A program made the position numbers and the translations under genes. The notes under the pieces are model-generated. The model did no database searches. It saw only the letters and a list, made by a program, of their open reading frames with translations, and had not been told where the DNA came from. Positions 10,500 to 20,455 of a DNA stretch of 64,000 nucleotides are shown here, one piece after another; position 1 is the first letter of the stretch; each line of letters starts with the position of its first letter. Origin of the DNA: Metallyticus violacea (Eukaryota > Arthropoda > Insecta > Mantodea > Metallyticidae); assembly GCA_030762175.1 (NCBI GenBank), contig CM060833.1, positions 169,212,501-169,276,500 on the forward strand, written 5' to 3'.

Positions 10500-11340
10500 A
10501 TCTTTATTTGAATTTGAATTTTATTTCTAATAAACATAACAACATTACAATAAAATTACACATTTCCATTTTTTTTATAATAATCCAATACAATTATTAA
10601 TTCTGCTAAGTTGCTTGTTAACATTCAATTCCCACTGCACACAACTCCAGGTTATTAATGCAATGGTGATAGCATACTCATATTCAATTATTATTCTAAG
10701 GTTATATATCTTTCTAAATTTCCTTCCATCATCCTCTTCATAATTCTTATCCATTTCTCTCTAACTTTACATAAATAGTTCCCTATCACTTTTATATCCT
10801 TCTCTCCTTTTACATTTAAAATTGTCGATCCTGGTAATGTAGTGATAACCATACTTGTCTTCTAAACCCAAGATCACGGGCTCAATCCCAGCCAGGACCG
10901 ATGGATTTTTGGGCATAAAAATCCTATGTATGGCTTCCTTTGGAAGGGAAATAAAGCTGTGGGTTTACAGCACGATAAAGAACCTCAAGCCTGAAAGGAG
11001 AGGCCTCTGAGCAAAATTTACTCACTGTTTCATGCCCTGAATAGAATGGGATACTGGTGACCTGAGATGTTTAAGAGCATCAGTAAATAAATCAAATCAA
11101 AGAAGAAGGGGGGGAACCATTTAAAATCTTCCTAATTAATATTTTCTCATTTTTTATTCCAAACCTTTTTTCTTCATAACTTTGTTTGATTGGAATATAA
11201 TAAGCAATGAAAATCTCTATTGTTTTCTCCACACATTAAACAGTTTCCTTTTCCTTTATCATATCCTAATCCTTTAAATTCATAACTCCAGTCACAATCT
11301 TTATAGTAAGGAATGTCAACCTAGGAACTCACTTCCTGAG
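10500..11340 (-). pseudogene. 3' fragment of a non-LTR retrotransposon (probable), split by a SINE
   Basis: On the minus strand the stretch 11150-11340 reads FKGLGYDKGKGNCLMCGENN followed by RDFHCLL. This is like the Cys/His knuckle at the C-terminus of LINE reverse-transcriptase proteins. After the SINE-2 insertion the frame resumes with GEKDIKVIGNYLCKVREKWI (10700-10820), a basic tail seen in such proteins. No reverse-transcriptase core remains. The assignment rests on the knuckle and the Lys/Arg-rich tail only, so it is tentative. Confidence 0.4.
10824..11100 (+). repeat. SINE-2, nearly full length
   Basis: The tRNA-like head GATCCTGGTAATGTAGTGAT (box A) and GGGCTCAATCCCAG (box B) is followed by the family body: CCAGGACCGATGGATTTTTG, GAAGGGAAATAAAGC, CAAGCCTGAAAGGAGAGGCC. 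The 3' end reads CTGGTGACCTGAGATG and a (TAAA)-type tail. It interrupts a minus-strand LINE fragment. Confidence 0.85.
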
Positions 11341-11663
11341 CCAGGGTATGGAAATGTTTGGTGTTCCATCTTCATCGAGGTGGTTTTTTCTTCTTTTTCT
11401 TTTCCTCCCCCATCTTGAAAGAGAGACAGCTTACATAACATTCAAACAACACGTATCCATTGATAGTGTTGCATGTGCATGGCACCTGATAGTTAATCAC
11501 TCAATGTTGAAGCACATAAAGAAATGTATAGAAGCAAAAGCAAGAAGAGTTCTTGAAAACAATGACCACAATTTGAGTTAGAAAGAGCTGGAGGCATTTA
11601 TTGCTTTATTATGTATTCATGGTGCTAGTAGAAACATAGAAAGTTGAATTGTGATCTACCTAA

Positions 11664-11944
11664 AGTATTTTGTTTTGTTTTGTTTTTTTTAAATGCCCGT
11701 TTTTACTACAGAGGCACCACAGGCAGTGGACACTGGTGATAGATGAAATAAAATGATACATTGGGAAAGGATTTTTTTTTCTTAAGGAAGGAAAAGTTCC
11801 AGGCAGTTTAGGGTACCTCCCCGACATTTGCTAGTTATGAGGACTGAGGAAAACCTGGAAAAAACCTCAGAGAGGGAGCACAGTCCTGGCAAGATTTGAA
11901 CCCCAGACCTCCTGCTCGCCTTTGACCTTGGCCACCTGTGGCGG
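11664..11944 (-). repeat. SINE-1, full length, with target-site duplication
   Basis: The 281-bp copy is bounded by TCTACCTAA at 11655-11663 and 11945-11953. On the minus strand it opens with GTGGCCAAGGTC (box A) and GGGGTTCAAATC (box B) and ends in a (CAAAA)n tail. It sits in the first copy of the duplicated piggyBac segment and is absent from the second. That proves it inserted as a unit and defines the family's length. Confidence 0.9.
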
Positions 11945-12067
11945 TCTACCTAATGTGAACCTCCATATCAGAAAATGGATAGGAATAGGTTCTACAAAAT
12001 ACTTAAATTTCAGCCTTTTGATATGAAAACCACAAGGTCAGAATGTTTGAAAGCGAGATCCAAGAAC

Positions 12068-12407
12068 TTATTACACCACATTCAAAACAACACGTATCTA
12101 GTGATGATGTTGCATGTGCATGGCACTAATAATGAATCACTCAATGTTGAAGCACATAAGAAATGTATAGAAGCAAAAATAAGAAGAGTACTTGAAAACA
12201 ATGACCGCAATTTGAATTAGAAAGAGCTGGATGCATTTATTGCTTTATTATATATTCATGGTGCTAATAGAAGCATCGGTAGATGAACTCTGGTCTACCT
12301 AATGTGAACCTCCATATCAGAAAATGGATAGGAATAGGTTCTACAAAATATTTAAATTTCAGTGTTTTGATATGAAAAGCACAAGGTCAGAATGTTTGAA
12401 AGCAAAT
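12068..12407 (+). repeat. Tandem duplicate of a piggyBac segment
   Basis: 12068-12290 repeats 11432-11654, and 12291-12407 repeats 11945-12057 at high identity (shared: CACTCAATGTTGAAGCACATAA, CCTCCATATCAGAAAATGGA). Without the SINE the unit is about 345 bp. Confidence 0.85.
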
Positions 12408-12984
12408 ATGTTCTAATATAAATTACTTGGAACAGATTCATTGATGATAATTGTAAATTATGCTATAACCTGGATGAAAATGCCACTGTAGATGAGCAGC
12501 TGTTTCTGAGCAGAACACAATGCCCTTACCTGCACTACATGCTAAACAAGCCCAATAATTTGATATCAAACTGTGACTTCTAGTAGATGTTTGACAAACC
12601 TATCTTTGTAATGGTTTCCCATATCTTGGCAAAGATAAACAGAGCAGCTGACAAAAATCTTCCTGAGATCAGTGATAATGATAATAAGGGTGAAATGTGA
12701 CTACAGATAACTTTTTTACTAAAGTAAAATTTGATAGGAAGCTAAAATCTGAAGGTGCTAGTCTGATTGGTACATACAAGGAAACTCCTCTGTACGTGTC
12801 AGTTCTCAAGTAGATTATTGTTGCTTCTTGGAGCAAATAGAACAAGATCCACCACTTGTGTTGTTGCCAGGACTGTTGGTGTAGATAAAAGAAGAAAAAG
12901 TTATTTCTTATGGTGTTAGTTAAAGGTTGCCCATTTTTTCTACTTTCAGTATAAATTCCAAAAATGTTTCATCTTATGTTTTTT

Positions 12985-13233
12985 CCTCTCTTTTTTTAAA
13001 CAAGCATTTTTAACTACTGAGGCACCACAGGCAGTGGACACTGATAATACATGAGATGAAATGATACATTGTTTTTTGTTTTGTTTTTGGGGGGGGGGGA
13101 GAAGAAAACATTCAGGTGTAAGTTTAGGGTACCTCCCTGGCATTTGCCATTTGGGAGGACAGTCCTAGTGGGATTTAACCCCAGATCTTCCGCTCACGAG
13201 TCTGTGCTTTAACGACCTCAACCACCCATGGTG
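12985..13233 (-). repeat. SINE-1 copy inside the piggyBac relic
   Basis: It shares GAGGCACCACAGGCAGTGGA, the GGTACCTCCCTGGCATTTGCC block and the box B complement GGGATTTAACCCCAGAT with other SINE-1 copies. A run of 11 Gs (13089-13099) sits where others have A/T runs. Confidence 0.85.
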
Positions 13234-14279
13234 ATCAATGTCAGGATGTTTTCCTTTGTGGGAACTATTGAATTTCTTTCTACTAGTTTTAATTGCAAAT
13301 ATTGCCAATTTCTGTTGCTGCCACAAGCGAATGTTGAACTCTCTTCCTGCCTTTCTGTTTTTACTTTACGCTTAAAAGTAGCATTATAAGATATGCTTCT
13401 CTGTTTGCCCTCCATTTCGCAACTACCTATTCAAATGCTCTATGGAATAATAGGCCAACATTAAATATAACGAAGTTGAGAATTGCTGCAATACATTGTG
13501 ACATAATAAACAATAAATTTGAATGAAGTTACCGGCAAACTACAGAACAGATTTGCACTGGAATCTAATGTACCCCACAATTTTGAATGCTACATTTGGA
13601 CAAAATAGGTGTACATTAAATTTGCTTAAATATAGTATTCTGTTTGTTCTGGGACATATAAATGACCAGTACATGTTTTCAACATCCTTAACTTAGCTGC
13701 CATCAGTCCGTGGATTATTTGAAGGAAATAATAGAAAGTAGAATAAGTTGCAGAAATTTTATCCTAAAACTTGCAGAAGAACTACACATCCAATACATAG
13801 AAGCTAACAACCAAGGAGAATGGAGGAAGATGAACAAGTTTTGAAGAAACCCAAAAGGGCTAATTGCAGACAACAGTGCCAAATGAAGAAATGTCAAAAC
13901 AAGATAAATACAAATTGCATTGAATGCAGAAAGCACATATGTGGATCCTGCACAAAAGGAACAATAAAGAAAGTAATTTGTATTGAATGTAAATAGAGCA
14001 CAGGAATCATAAAGCATTGCATTGTTGTATTTTGTAATTTTGTTAGTTTTATTTAAAGATAGGGGAAAAGACTTAGGACATACAAATACACCTTTTACAA
14101 TGTGCTCTCAAAAGTTTTTCCATAGGTATGCTATTGCTTTTATTGAATTAAATCCCTATATATTTGTAATTAAATATGTATTTAAGTGATACATTAATGG
14201 TTCATTTAGTATAGAGTAAGTAGTTATTGTGTTTAATATATATTTAACAGCAGAGATCACAATGATTCTAAGTATATAA

Positions 14280-14480
14280 TAGGTTCCAGCTGTTCTAGTG
14301 TTATGAGACTGACTGATGAATGGGTGATCTGGGATTCAATTTCTGACAGGACTGCCTCTGAAGATTTTCCTCAGTTTTCATCAGTGGCAAATGCAAAAGG
14401 TCTTAAACATAGTTCTGTTATGCTTCTTTCCCTATGAAATCCCTTTTCCAACTTATCATTTCATCTCATGTTCACTGCTT
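14280..14480 (+). repeat. Degenerate SINE-1 copy, plus orientation
   Basis: A tRNA-like head (TGTTCTAGTGTTATGAGACT, then GGGATTCAATTTCTGACAGG) is followed by the SINE-1 body in this orientation (GATTTTCCTCAGTTTTCATC, GGCAAATGC) and TGAAATCCCTTTTCCAA. It is diverged from the other copies. Confidence 0.6.
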
Positions 14481-14929
14481 ATGAAGCTTCAGAAGTACAA
14501 CTGACATTAAACACTATTTTAAAAAAAAGTTGATGGGTTTCACATTTTTTAAAAGCTGTGTCATCCTATGTAGAACATTTCAATGAACTGAAAACCATGT
14601 TACCGTAAAATATTGGTTATGCAACTAGCATTGCAATAGCTCAGGGATGTTTTACTGAAGGTGGTGGCATCAACAAAATGATGTTCATAAATATTTCTCT
14701 AAATTGGCTAAAATAGTAACACAATTGGAGACTTGAAATAATTCCTTGCAGTGTTCTCTTTCTTTAATAGAGCAGATTTTCTGTAGTATTGCCTTCAGAA
14801 ACTCGTGCTGTTGCTAAAATAGCATTTGGTAAACTTAGTCAGGATAAAGTTTTTGGTTGCAAAACAATCTCTCCCAAAAAATTATGGGGAAAAAAAGCGG
14901 AAATAAGAGGGACTAACTGAAGAACTGTT

Positions 14930-15062
14930 TAATTTTTAGTTACTTTTGTGACACCATGCAGCATTGAAGGAGCATTTTCAGTGTGTAAAATTTTCTTCAC
15001 TCACAGATTTCTCACAAGGAAAATTCAAGATGAATTTCCCTATCTACTGCAACAACCTTGAA
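14930..15062 (+). pseudogene. Possible hAT transposase C-terminal remnant
   Basis: One frame reads VTPCSIEGAFSVCKIFFTHR then FLTRKIQDEFPYLLQQP and a stop. It loosely resembles the hAT dimerisation region (S-x-x-x-E-x-x-F-S). There is no other hAT domain nearby. This is weak and could be coincidence. Confidence 0.25.
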
Positions 15063-15317
15063 TAAGTAAGGTTTTCCTGAATGCAAATAGTTTATTTAAT
15101 TTGTATTTATTTATTTACTCTTATTATGATGTACATTTTATTATTTGACAAAGCATTCAAATCAATGCTCTTTTATTACATGGCATCGCCAGGAAGTGGT
15201 TTGTGATCTAATCCAGAAAACTTAAAACAAATGATTGAAATAACATATACCATATAACATATATACATGAGCTAACAAATGTAACAGCAAGTGCACTAGC
15301 TCAAAGAAATCAGTTAA

Positions 15318-15440
15318 GTATGGTATTGCCCAAGGATCTGTGTACTTGGTTCAATACATAAATAATTTGGAACTTCACATTATCTCTGAAAATAGTTATA
15401 TTTGCAGACAGCACCAATTTCCTTATCACAAATACTGTTA
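15318..15440 (+). pseudogene. Non-LTR reverse-transcriptase remnant
   Basis: GIAQGSVYLV and YINNLELHII match the conserved G-x-x-Q-G-S...YINDL stretch of LINE reverse transcriptases. After one frameshift, IVIFADSTNFLI corresponds to the YADD catalytic box, with the second Asp changed to Ser. Only about 40 residues survive. Order and spacing agree with Jockey-type elements. Confidence 0.6.
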
Positions 15441-15809
15441 ATGTAAATGTTAATTCTAACTCCTTTAATAGATGAATATTTGTCAAGTAAATATGGTAGG
15501 CTGTATGTTATATTTGTGGCCTTTTATAAAGTCACAAGGAAAGCATTGTAGTGTAAGTTGCAAGTAAAAGGAAAGAGTACAGAGATGATTAAGGAATTAT
15601 AAATAGTGTATGATTCCAGCATATTTTATATAAAATATAGAAATGAAGAAGTAATATTAGAAGTAAATAGGAGTGCAGCTTGCAACAGGGCTGCAAATTT
15701 ATATATAACATTTTCATTGATATAATAGTGGAGTTAAAGAGGGTCAATAAACAAATGCCCGTAATTAATAATAATAATAACAGAAATGTCAGGACTGCTT
15801 TACGCAAAT

Positions 15810-16680
15810 GATTAGCAGATATCGGTGCTGTTACACTCTCTCTTTAATGAAACCTCACAGTGCATTATCTGGCATGGTGAGGTCAAGACTGCATGGAGAT
15901 AAAAGCAATGTAGCAGGTGTCTAATCTAATGGTGTAAAAATGTATAATCGAGCTAGTCATGTTGACAACAGTGAAGTGTGGAATGCACCATCTTGTTGGA
16001 ACCAGATGTTCATGATGCAGCTGTGGACATAACCAGTATTTAACATGTGGAGATATGACGCTTGATTTATCAATCCTTGAAAGAAATAGGGATTAAACAG
16101 ATGGTTTGCATTCATTCCTAACCACATCATCGCGTTTGAGGATTCTGTTTAATTTCTTGATAGAAATGGGAATTTTCCTTGGCCCAGAAAATGATATTCT
16201 GATTTCTTGAACTGTGGTAAATGGCACATTCATCTGTAAAAAGAACTTTATTCTGCCTTGCACGTGTTGGAAATGTTTGAAGGGACAAGGCACATGTAGC
16301 CTGTCAGGATTCCCATCTGTTAATTCATTGACTGTCATAGTGTGGAAAGTTTAATTTTAATCTTTTTTATGTGGTCATTCATTGTTAACTGCAGCACTTG
16401 CAGCTGAGCGGCATGCTTTCTGATTGAGTTGATAGGCATTTGAGCTGCTGACTTGTCAACAGAGGTATAGATTTTTGCCATAATGCTTCACATCTTTATC
16501 ACATCCTGTGCTGAAAGCTTTTTTCTCCCACTTCAACAAGTTGACTGTGCTCTGTGGTACCTTACCAAAAATAAAATCTCTAAAATCCTGCATAATCATA
16601 TTTATGATTTTTCTGGTATGAAACTGCCTTTGGGCTCTCATAAAAGTCATTAGTCTCTCGCCTCTAAACTGAAAACACTA
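15810..16680 (-). pseudogene. Transposase (DDE_3 type), decayed, second family
   Basis: On the minus strand the order is a HTH-like start (FGKVPQSTVNLLKWEKKAFS, 16500-16600), then VLFTDECAIYHSSRNQNIIF (first catalytic Asp). NPYFFQGLINQASYLHMLNT comes next, then NIWFQQDGAFHTSLL (second Asp). Last is SLDLTMPDNALWGFIKERV with one stop inside (third Asp), near 15850. The frame changes at least four times. The residues differ from the transposase at 7341-8240, so this is a different family. No terminal repeats were assigned. Confidence 0.7.
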
Positions 16681-16699
16681 TCACCATCATGCACCATTA

Positions 16700-17580
16700 A
16701 AATTTGAGAAACATTTATATTGTGTTTTGTCTGAAGCCAATATTAAAATTGTTACATGACTCATCCACACCTAAATTTCATACATATATTCATTAATATA
16801 GCATAATAATAAGTTATTGTGGTTGCACTTAGACTTTTTATCCATAATGTAACCAGCAATTCAAAGATGCTCAAATACTGTCATTAACTTTGTGTATAAC
16901 AAAACCCAAGTTCTGTTGAAATTAACTTAAATGCCATTAAACCACTATTTCCTAAGACAGTAAGGGCCTCTTAACTATTTTCACGAAGGGCTGGCTCAAT
17001 CTCTCAAAGAGAACCAAATTCCTGTGAGATCTACATCTATCCTAAACCTAATCTAATCACATCTAAACATAAAAGAATCACTGACACTACTATAACTCTA
17101 ATTTACTATTTACAGATGTTTTTAGGTCATTCTTCCTCTTGTCTCTAGCATGCCTGTTCCTTTGGAAATTGGCACCATTCTTAAATCATCAAACTATCTC
17201 ACTTGAGACAATTTTGTTTCCTTCCCATTCTCATGGTTGCTCATCTATCATGTCCTCCCCAGCTCCTGTTTAGGTTGTGTGCCTTGGCCACCATATCTGC
17301 ATCTTTTTTCAGTTTCAATGCTGCAAGTCCTGTCCATATTTAAGTTCAGGATTTTCTGCCACATTTTCTTCTGGCATACTTGAAAAATGTCAACTATAGA
17401 GAAGACATGGGATGACAAAAGATCTGAAGAATTTGAAATCTTAGCTTGGAGTTCAATGATCTCTCCAAAAATATTAATATTGCTTCATAACGCACATTTA
17501 GGGAGACTGGTATCTATCTTTACAACAACCTTCCAGATAACACCAAAGAAATTGTAGCAATTCAAAACTAAAATACAGGA
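16700..17580. other. Intronic sequence, nothing recognised
   Basis: No coding, SINE or inverted-repeat signal could be supported on either strand. Confidence 0.35.
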
Positions 17581-17776
17581 ATACAGTAGAACCTCGATTC
17601 ATCGTTTTTGGAGGGACCCGGTTTAAAAAAAAAAAAAAAAAAAATGGATGCGGGAAAACGATATATACGGGAAATGCATAAATCTGTTCAAAAATAAATA
17701 AAACCAGTATATAAGCCAACACTATATTTTGCATCAATTTTATATGCTACCGTGTACATATTTTACACTTTGTTAC

Positions 17777-18030
17777 CCGTCCTGGTGATCTAGCGGTAAC
17801 CATGCACCTCATACACCCAAGATCATAGGTTCAATAGGCCAGGGTTAATTTTTTTTTTTTTTCCCCCGGGTGTAAAAATCCAAAGTATAGCCGAGGGTCC
17901 CGTGTAGTAACTTAATGGAACGTAAAGCCTGAAAGCGAAGGTCCCTAAGCAAAATGTATCGGTTGTTTCGCGCCCTGAATTGAATGGGACGCTGATTACC
18001 TCAGAAGTTAAATAAACAAATAAAAAACCA
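17777..18030 (+). repeat. SINE-2 nested in the pogo element, with target-site duplication
   Basis: The head CCGTCCTGGTGATCTAGCGG and box B region GGTTCAATAGGCC lead into the body CAAAGTATAGCC, CTGAAAGCGAAGGTCCC and GGGACGCTGATTACCTCAG, with an AAATAAACAAATAAA tail. It is flanked by ACACTTTGTTAC (17765-17776) and ACACGTTTGTCAC (18031-18043), a slightly diverged duplication. Confidence 0.85.
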
Positions 18031-18440
18031 ACACGTTTGTCACTTTCTTTGAAAAAGATGGTTAACTGACATTTGCTTCTTTGCTGCGTTTCTTTATATG
18101 CGAAATTAATTTTCCGCATTAAACGCATTCTGTTGCTCACTACCGACCATACCCGTATCTTGTGCAGATTAAACTTGGAGGTTCACATGCTCCCAGAGCG
18201 TCGGCAAACATCGGCATGGCTTCGGCTGTTGCATAATCTTCCTCCTCTTCTCCCCCGTATCAAATCATTTGCGACACCTTCCACTTAGTCGCACACTTCA
18301 TCAACACCTTGAACGCCACATGTGACAAAGTCCTCGTCCACTGCCTCGTAGTAGTTAAAACTGACAGCAACGGCAACTCTGGCCCCCACCGGCTATGATC
18401 ATCATCCTTCTGTTCCAAAAGTACGGAGAGTTCAAATCAC
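18030..18440 (-). pseudogene. pogo/Tigger transposase C-terminal remnant
   Basis: Minus-strand pieces read NYYEAVDEDFVTCGVQGVDE and then a Glu-rich EEEEDYATAEAMPMFADALG in the next frame. They end in ETQQRSKCQLTIFFKE just before the SINE. The acidic D/E block, the E-A-x-x-x-x-x-x-A-L segment and a terminal Q-x-x-I-x-x-F-F motif are the usual tail of Tigger transposases, where the last resembles a PCNA-binding peptide. The DNA-binding and catalytic D,D,D parts are absent, so the element is non-autonomous. Confidence 0.65.
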
Positions 18441-19084
18441 GCTTACTCGGAGCAAGCGTGACGCGAACTCTGTACATACGAGATCACTACTTCATTATTC
18501 CAGTTTGAAAATGTTCGTTCGAAGATAGAATTTCTTTGGAATGGAACTTTTTGAACGAATAATGCGGAAAACAATACTTGAGGAACGATGAATGCTGGTT
18601 TTATTTACATAAGATATTAGGTGAAAAGCACTTAAATTGAACGATACATCCGGGAAAACGATGGTTTCCAAGAAGGATAGACTGAGGTTCCACTGTACCC
18701 TATACATTTTGTAATAATGATGAATATATAGAACAATCTGATCAAAAAGAAAGGGGAAAAAACAACTTATTGCTGTTTTTTTGTCATCACTGCAGAATTC
18801 CATCTTAAAGGAATGTGAATAAATAACCAGTATTATAATTACTATCATTGTAATAATATATTGAACTCATTTGTATTGTTTTATTAATATAGGCAATTGG
18901 TTTCAACAATTGTTTTGATTTGTCCCATTATTATGTACATCATTCATTGCATGCAATAAAATGAAATCATATTCACACGGTTGCACATGATACAGTCTTG
19001 TCTCATGCAGAATGCTCCAAATGTAACATTGACTGATATTGAAATGCTGGCAAATGTTCCTCGTACTGGTGTTGATTTTGATTT

Positions 19085-19185
19085 ATTTCGCTTATTTAAG
19101 GATACTCTTTAACAGCTTTGTCATTAGCATTGCATGAAACAACCAGCTGATAAATTTTGCCCAGAGGCCTCTTGTTCACTCTTAT
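19085..19185 (-). repeat. SINE-2 3' fragment
   Basis: GGATACTCTTTAACAGC and GATAAATTTTGCCCAGAGGC match the 3' third of SINE-2. The tRNA-like head is missing. Confidence 0.65.
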
Positions 19186-19363
19186 GATATACAGAATGGC
19201 TGGAAGAAAATGGTTTGAATACTTATGTTTTGTACGATACATTTACTGTGGGCTGCTAAGTTCTATTTGGTTGTTCATGATAGATGTGGGGATTGGCTAT
19301 TGTGGTTGAATAGATGTTACACTGTACTTACGAAGCTGTTGACAATGGAGTGGCAATATAACC

Positions 19364-19531
19364 TAAACTTAGGTATTCATTTTTTACACTAAACTCCACT
19401 CACTTACACAAAAGTAAGATGCGTTTTGGGAGAATCTCTCCCATCTTGATTTGGGAGAATGAGAGATTCTCCCGAAATGCATCTTACTTTTGTGGTGGAG
19501 TTTAGTGTAAAAAATGAATACCTAAGTTTAG
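19364..19531. repeat. Hairpin with about 78-bp arms, bordered by 15-bp direct repeats
   Basis: Left arm 19364-19442 and right arm 19452-19531 are inverted copies (both begin TAAACTTAGGTATTCATTTT reading inwards), differing by a CACTTACA insertion and a few bases. TAGATGTTACACTGT occurs at 19311-19325 and again at 19529-19543. No similarity to the other repeats in the window. Confidence 0.9.
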
Positions 19532-20310
19532 ATGTTACACTGTTTAAGTTTATGCACTAACTTGCAAATTAATTATTATTAAGCAGCAAACTGAATGGAA
19601 GGGTTGCCAATAATTCCATTCTCGAATAGGGGATAATACATGCTCTTTGGGAACCACTGGTTTAGTGTATACCACCTGAATAAAGAACATATTTTAAAGC
19701 ATTGTATGAAATATCAGGAAATGAATAGGTGTAGTAACAGCTGGGTTAACAGGACAAGATAAAGGACAAATTGGAAAAGAATGAGATGAGTGAAGGAGAG
19801 AGAATGCCTATGAAGATATAGATAGACTATGGGTGCAGAAAAGCTCACTCATTTTCTGTAAGGAAATGACATATTTTGGAAGAGAAACATATATTGAGAA
19901 ATGCAACAAAGAGGAAAGAGAGGGGGTTGCTTGAATTGGGTTAGGATGTAGGAAATTGAGAGGATTCAGAAATAATTGTGAACAAGTTTGGAGGATGATC
20001 AAATTAGGTGAATTTTTGTTTAAAGTTAAAAGAACATTAGTCTGGCCAGTATAAAAAAAAACAAATTATACATTTTAAAAAAGAAGGGAAAAAGAGTTTA
20101 GACAAATGAAAGCATGGTAGTACTAGCATATAATTATACAGTATAACATTTTTGTTACATTAATACTAAGATTTTTTTGTATCTGTTCTTTTACTTTTTG
20201 TGTCGATTGATTTGTTGGGTACTGTAGCAATAATGACCAGAGCCACAAGCTATAGCCATCCATAATTTTGTAATCTACTAGAACTCAGTAAACCATTACA
20301 TTACATCACA

Positions 20311-20455
20311 GGACTAATGGTTTTACTTCCCTTCGGAAGGAAGCCATACTTAAAAAGTTTTATACCTAAAATAATCCATCGACATTGGTCAGATTTGAAC
20401 CAGCAGCCTTGGGTCTGTGAGGCAGTGTGGCTACCATTAGACCAGCAGGACTGAC
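20311..20455 (-). repeat. SINE-2 5' half
   Basis: TTTTACTTCCCTTCGGAAGG, AATCCATCGACATTGGTCAG and ATTAGACCAGCAGGACTGAC match the head half of SINE-2 on the minus strand. The 3' half is absent. Confidence 0.8.

Larger units (their letters stand above)
11430..13996 (+). pseudogene. piggyBac transposase, decayed
   Basis: Recognisable landmarks include KELDAFIALLYIHGANRSIG (about 12226), MDRNRFYKIFKFQCFDMK (about 12324) and LDENATVDEQLFLSRTQCPY (about 12470), the last being the strongly conserved DEQL...R stretch of the family, followed by LHYMLNKPNN. The C-terminal zinc-ribbon (13865-13990) keeps its cysteines: RQQCQMKKCQNKINTNC, then IECRKHICGSCTKG and VICIEC before the stop. Many frameshifts and stops, an internal duplication (11430-12057 against 12068-12407) and two SINEs make it non-functional. 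The family performs cut-and-paste at TTAA (established). Confidence 0.8.
11420..14000 (+). mobile_element. piggyBac-family transposon relic
   Basis: Transposase pieces lie in order on the plus strand: an N-terminal part (11430-11640), the MDRNRFYKI segment, the central catalytic segment and the Cys-rich C-terminus ending at a TAG at 13994-13996. The body is interrupted by two SINE-1 insertions (11664-11944 and 12985-13233) and an internal tandem duplication. No TTAA-bounded terminal inverted repeats could be assigned. Confidence 0.8.
17584..18695 (-). mobile_element. pogo/Tigger-like element, internally deleted, TA-flanked
   Basis: The ends are inverted: CAGTAGAACCTCGATTCATC on the left, and the complement of GACTGAGGTTCCACTG on the right, reading CAGTGGAACCTC inwards. 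Each is flanked by TA (17582-17583, 18696-18697). CAG-starting ends with AACCTCG and TA duplications are the pogo/Tigger pattern (established). The 1112-bp body is richer in CpG than its surroundings, which suggests later arrival than most neighbours. A SINE-2 has inserted at its 3' (left) side. Confidence 0.85.

Noticed and set aside
18495..18848. 117-codon minus-strand ORF
   Set aside because: Crosses the end and TA flank of the pogo element and matches no domain.
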